The notes beneath the pieces are model-generated. The model was not told the origin of the DNA. It did not search any database and saw only the letters and a list, made by a program, of their open reading frames with translations. Below, in pieces: positions 4,643-7,632 of a DNA stretch of 7,632 nt. Position 1 is the first letter of the stretch; the number at the start of each line of letters is the position of its first letter. This DNA comes from JAQVYB01 sp964490935 (GTDB lineage: Bacteria > Verrucomicrobiota > Kiritimatiellia > RZYC01). The translations under genes and the position numbers were made by a program. The stretch is from contig CAZBEO010000140.1 of assembly GCA_964490935.1 (NCBI GenBank), positions 1 through 7,632 on the forward strand, in the 5' to 3' direction.

Positions 4643-7632
4643 TCAGAACCTGCCAAATTCCTGGTCATCCAGGTTGATGATGTCCTGCTGCTCCACCGGC
4701 TTGGAAACCGGCGAGCCACCCCAACCGCCCGTCGATTTTTTGGGGGTTTTCGCAGGCGCACCATCTGCCAGTTTTTTTGTGGGCTTCGCACTGCTTCGGG
4801 CTGCCTGCTGTTGCTGCGAGAGCTTGAACTGCTGCACGAGACGCTGCAGCTCCCCGGCCTGCGAGGCCATTTCCGTTGCGGCGGATGCGGTTTCTTCGGC
4901 GGTGGCAGTATTCTGCTGCGTCACGGTGTCGATCTGCGAGAGTCCCTGGCTGATCTGGGCGACGCCCTGCGCCTGTTCGTTCGATGCGGCGGCGATTTCG
5001 CCCACTAGGTCCGACGTTTTGACGATGCCCTCTTCAATTTCCTTGAAAGAGGCGGCGGCTGTTTCGGCCACTTTCATGCCAGTTCCAACCACGTTGTTGG
5101 AGCGCTCGATTAGGTCCGCCGTTTCCTTGGCGGCCTTGGCGCTGCGTCCGGCCAGATTGCGCACCTCGTCGGCCACTACGGCAAAGCCCTTTCCGTGGCG
5201 TCCGGCGCGGGCCGCCTCGACGGCGGCATTCAGAGCCAGCAGATTGGTCTGGAAAGCAATATCATCAATCACCTTGATGATCTTGGCGATCTGCTCGCTC
5301 GATGAATTGATCTCTATCATGGATTTATTCATCTCGGTCATGTGCTTATTGCCGACCGTGGCTGATTCGCGCACGTTGAGCGTAAGGGCATTGGCCTGTT
5401 GGGCATTCTCGGCATTCTGTTTGGTCTGCGAGCCGATTTCCACCATGGAGCTGGTGATTTCCTCGAGCGAGGAGGCCTGTTCAGTCGCGCCCTGCGAAAG
5501 ATTCTGGCTGCCATCACTGATCTGGGCTGCGGCGGAATTGACCTGCAGGACGGCCTGTGCCACTTGCTGGAGGGTTTCATCCAGACTGCGTATGGTTTGG
5601 TTCACGCTATCTTTGAACTCACCCAGTTGCCCCTGATAGCTTCCTTGAATGGCGTGGGTCAGGTCGCCTTTCGCGGCGGCCTCAAGTACGTCGGCGGCCT
5701 CATTCAGCGGCATCACCACGTTTTCGAGCATGAAATTAATGCCTTCGGCCAGCTTCTGGAACTCGCCCTGGTGCTGCGCGGAGTCGACGCGGTCGTTGAG
5801 GTTGCCCGCGACGGCGCTCTCGGAGAGACCCGCCACATCGCTGACAATCTGGCGGATGGCACCCACCATTTGCTGCAGGGCCTGGCCTAGGGTATCCTTG
5901 TCGGACGCAATTTTCACCTCATTGGAGAAATCGCCCTTGGCAATCGCCGTGGCCAGCTCCGCTTTTTCCGCCAGGCCGGTTTGCAATTGCTGCACGGCTC
6001 CGTGAATGCGGGAGAAGATGCCCTGAGTCTGGCGGGTATCGTCGTCGCCCTCGTTGACATTATACTGTGCGGCGACATCGCCCAGCGCCATGGACTCCAT
6101 ATGACCGACCAGCTTCCCAACTTCTTCCTGCTGGTAGACGCCGATCTTATCGGTCAAGCGAGCCGCCGTTTTCACGGCGGTCATATCCTGAATAATTTCG
6201 AGAGCGCCAACGATTTGCCCCTGATCATCTTTCAGCGGTACGCCGGAGTAATCAATGTCCAAGTCCAGGCCGGACGGATGGGCGTCGGTTTCGCTGCGGG
6301 ACACCTGGCCTTTCTCCATGGCCTGGGCACAGGCGCATTGCTTGGTCTGGCAGTCGGAGGTCTTAAAGCAGTCATAGCAGTGCTTGCCGACCAGCGCCTC
6401 GGGCGTGGTCTTGAGTAATCCGGCACCCGCCTGATTCATGAATTCGATGTTGTACTCTTTGTCCAAGGTCAGAACGGGCAGCGGAATCTGATCAATAAAG
6501 CCCACCAGGGTGTCGGCCACCTTGTTCACATCCGTCAGCATGGAGGCATAGGCACCCTTGAACTGGGCGGCCTGCCCGCGCTCGGACAGCGCCCCGCGCT
6601 GGGCGGATGCGGCGATGCGCGTGATCTCGGCACGGAGACGGGAGAAGACTTCGAGAATAGCCATGAAGGCGGCTCCTACTTCGGCGAGTTCATCCTTGGA
6701 ATCCAGCGCGAGCTGCACATCGAATTGACCATCCTTCACCTTGTTGGCACCGTCCGCGAGGATTCGGGCGCCTTTGGCGATCCGGCTGCTAACCCAGAGT
6801 CCAATCAGTGCGGCACCCACGAGCAGCACCATCGCCGCCACTAAAATCTGCACCACAATGCCGCGCTTCAGGACGACGGATTCTGCCGCCATGACGTACA
6901 CCGGCTCCAGGACTTCGCTTTTCGTACAGGACGCCATAATGGAAAACTGCTGCGATGCGGCTTTAACCGAGGTATACGCCGTGAGCTTATCCACGCCGTC
7001 AAAGAGATATTCACCAGTTCCTGTTTCCCCTTTCAGGATATGCTCGCGCATAAGAGTGGCTTGGTCGCCGTATTTCGCATCGCTCAGGTTAGCGTTGTCT
7101 TTCAATTCAAATTGTGGATGCGTTACCGCAACACCACTGCCGTTTACAATAACAGGGTAGCCCGTTTTTCCGTACACGATGTCCTTGAAAATTTTGGAGA
7201 AAAAGGCCCAGTCAAAGTTAATGACGACAACGCCTTCCACCACGCCATTAATAAAAAACGGCGCCACACTGCGAATCTCGGCTTGTCCTGTATTCACAGC
7301 ATATTCCAATGCGGTAAACTCGACCTGCCCCTCTTTCATTTGGATGGCTTGCTTAAACCAGTCCGCCTCTTTTCGAGAGATCAGATTCGTAGAAATCATG
7401 CCATTGTTCAGTTTGACGATTTCCATGCCGTTTTTGCCGATGAAACGTATTTGGGGGTAATAATAAAACGGCATGCCGTCGATGACCTCGGATGACGTGC
7501 GATAGAGGGTTTTGAGATCGGCATTCAGCACGTCGCGGCTTTTCTCAATAGTCCCTCGAAGAATTTCATCCCAATAACCGCTGGCGCAGATCAACCAGTC
7601 CCAGTCTTTGAAATAGGTATAGAAAATGAATT
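4643..7632 (-). CDS. Methyl-accepting chemotaxis protein, N-terminus off the right edge
   Basis: This is a membrane chemoreceptor passing an extracytoplasmic signal to CheA/CheW. The frame stays open to the window end, adding FIFYTYFKDWDW before the TTG at 7594, so that codon is not the real start. Residues below count from that TTG (983 to the stop). A Cache-type sensor covers about 1-235, with the motif GKTGYPVIVNGSGVAVTHP at 142-160. A transmembrane helix lies at 245-268 and a HAMP at about 266-320. A PAS domain at about 366-475 carries five close cysteines (C406, C409, C415, C420, C422). Four further HAMP-like units span about 492-675. The signalling domain runs to about 920, with the conserved tip DDIAFQTNLLALNAAVEAAR at 777-796. 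A flexible Q/A/K/P-rich linker leads to the C-terminal EFGRF, which fits the CheR-tethering consensus. It converges with the FHA gene, 22 bp apart. Confidence 0.97.
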   Translation of the reverse strand, partial: FIFYTYFKDWDWLICASGYWDEILRGTIEKSRDVLNADLKTLYRTSSEVIDGMPFYYYPQIRFIGKNGMEIVKLNNGMISTNLISRKEADWFKQAIQMKEGQVEFTALEYAVNTGQAEIRSVAPFFINGVVEGVVVINFDWAFFSKIFKDIVYGKTGYPVIVNGSGVAVTHPQFELKDNANLSDAKYGDQATLMREHILKGETGTGEYLFDGVDKLTAYTSVKAASQQFSIMASCTKSEVLEPVYVMAAESVVLKRGIVVQILVAAMVLLVGAALIGLWVSSRIAKGARILADGANKVKDGQFDVQLALDSKDELAEVGAAFMAILEVFSRLRAEITRIAASAQRGALSERGQAAQFKGAYASMLTDVNKVADTLVGFIDQIPLPVLTLDKEYNIEFMNQAGAGLLKTTPEALVGKHCYDCFKTSDCQTKQCACAQAMEKGQVSRSETDAHPSGLDLDIDYSGVPLKDDQGQIVGALEIIQDMTAVKTAARLTDKIGVYQQEEVGKLVGHMESMALGDVAAQYNVNEGDDDTRQTQGIFSRIHGAVQQLQTGLAEKAELATAIAKGDFSNEVKIASDKDTLGQALQQMVGAIRQIVSDVAGLSESAVAGNLNDRVDSAQHQGEFQKLAEGINFMLENVVMPLNEAADVLEAAAKGDLTHAIQGSYQGQLGEFKDSVNQTIRSLDETLQQVAQAVLQVNSAAAQISDGSQNLSQGATEQASSLEEITSSMVEIGSQTKQNAENAQQANALTLNVRESATVGNKHMTEMNKSMIEINSSSEQIAKIIKVIDDIAFQTNLLALNAAVEAARAGRHGKGFAVVADEVRNLAGRSAKAAKETADLIERSNNVVGTGMKVAETAAASFKEIEEGIVKTSDLVGEIAAASNEQAQGVAQISQGLSQIDTVTQQNTATAEETASAATEMASQAGELQRLVQQFKLSQQQQAARSSAKPTKKLADGAPAKTPKKSTGGWGGSPVSKPVEQQDIINLDDQEFGRF

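Noticed and set aside
4674..5636. Plus-strand 320-codon frame opposite the chemoreceptor signalling domain
   Set aside because: It is cysteine- and serine-rich antisense translation of the highly conserved signalling hairpin, a familiar annotation artefact.

Overview
The window looks like chromosomal DNA of a free-living Gram-negative bacterium of fairly high GC. The evidence is a lipoprotein with a type II signal peptide, a transmembrane chemoreceptor with a large extracytoplasmic sensor, a chromosomal-type ParB, and short degenerate repeats of the kind I associate with genomes of the Planctomycetes-Verrucomicrobia-Kiritimatiellota group and similar environmental phyla. That placement is inference from style and memory, not a search result. 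I see no phage, transposase, CRISPR array, tRNA or rRNA.

Layout. (1) Positions 1-431 hold no convincing gene. They carry decayed short repeats: a 22-23 bp imperfect inverted repeat about 150 bp apart, a perfect 8-bp hairpin with a GGGA loop between its arms, and a run of aacgcaaat-like units. (2) Positions 432-3099, minus strand, are a tight three-gene operon read right to left: parB, an M28-family lipoprotein resembling glutaminyl cyclase, and a class I SAM-dependent methyltransferase. parB and the peptidase overlap by 7 bp, and 11 bp separate the peptidase from the methyltransferase. No parA is visible beside parB. (3) Positions 3100-3255 are a divergent intergenic region with a good sigma-70-type promoter for the rightward genes. 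(4) Positions 3256-4620, plus strand, are a two-gene operon: UDP-glucuronate decarboxylase (UDP-xylose synthase), then a small FHA-domain protein starting 3 bp after the previous stop. (5) Positions 4643-7632, minus strand, are most of a very large methyl-accepting chemotaxis protein. It converges on the FHA gene with 22 bp between them, and its N-terminus lies beyond the right edge.

How they fit together. ParB is for chromosome segregation. UDP-xylose synthesis and possibly the methyltransferase point to surface glycan production. The FHA protein suggests that phosphothreonine signalling touches the same operon. The chemoreceptor combines a Cache sensor, a cysteine-rich PAS domain, several HAMP-like units, a signalling hairpin and a C-terminal EFGRF pentapeptide that fits the CheR-tethering consensus. 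No single new defence or mobile system is evident. The points most worth following are the uxs-FHA pairing, the glutaminyl-cyclase-like lipoprotein in the parB operon, and the cysteine-rich PAS in the receptor.
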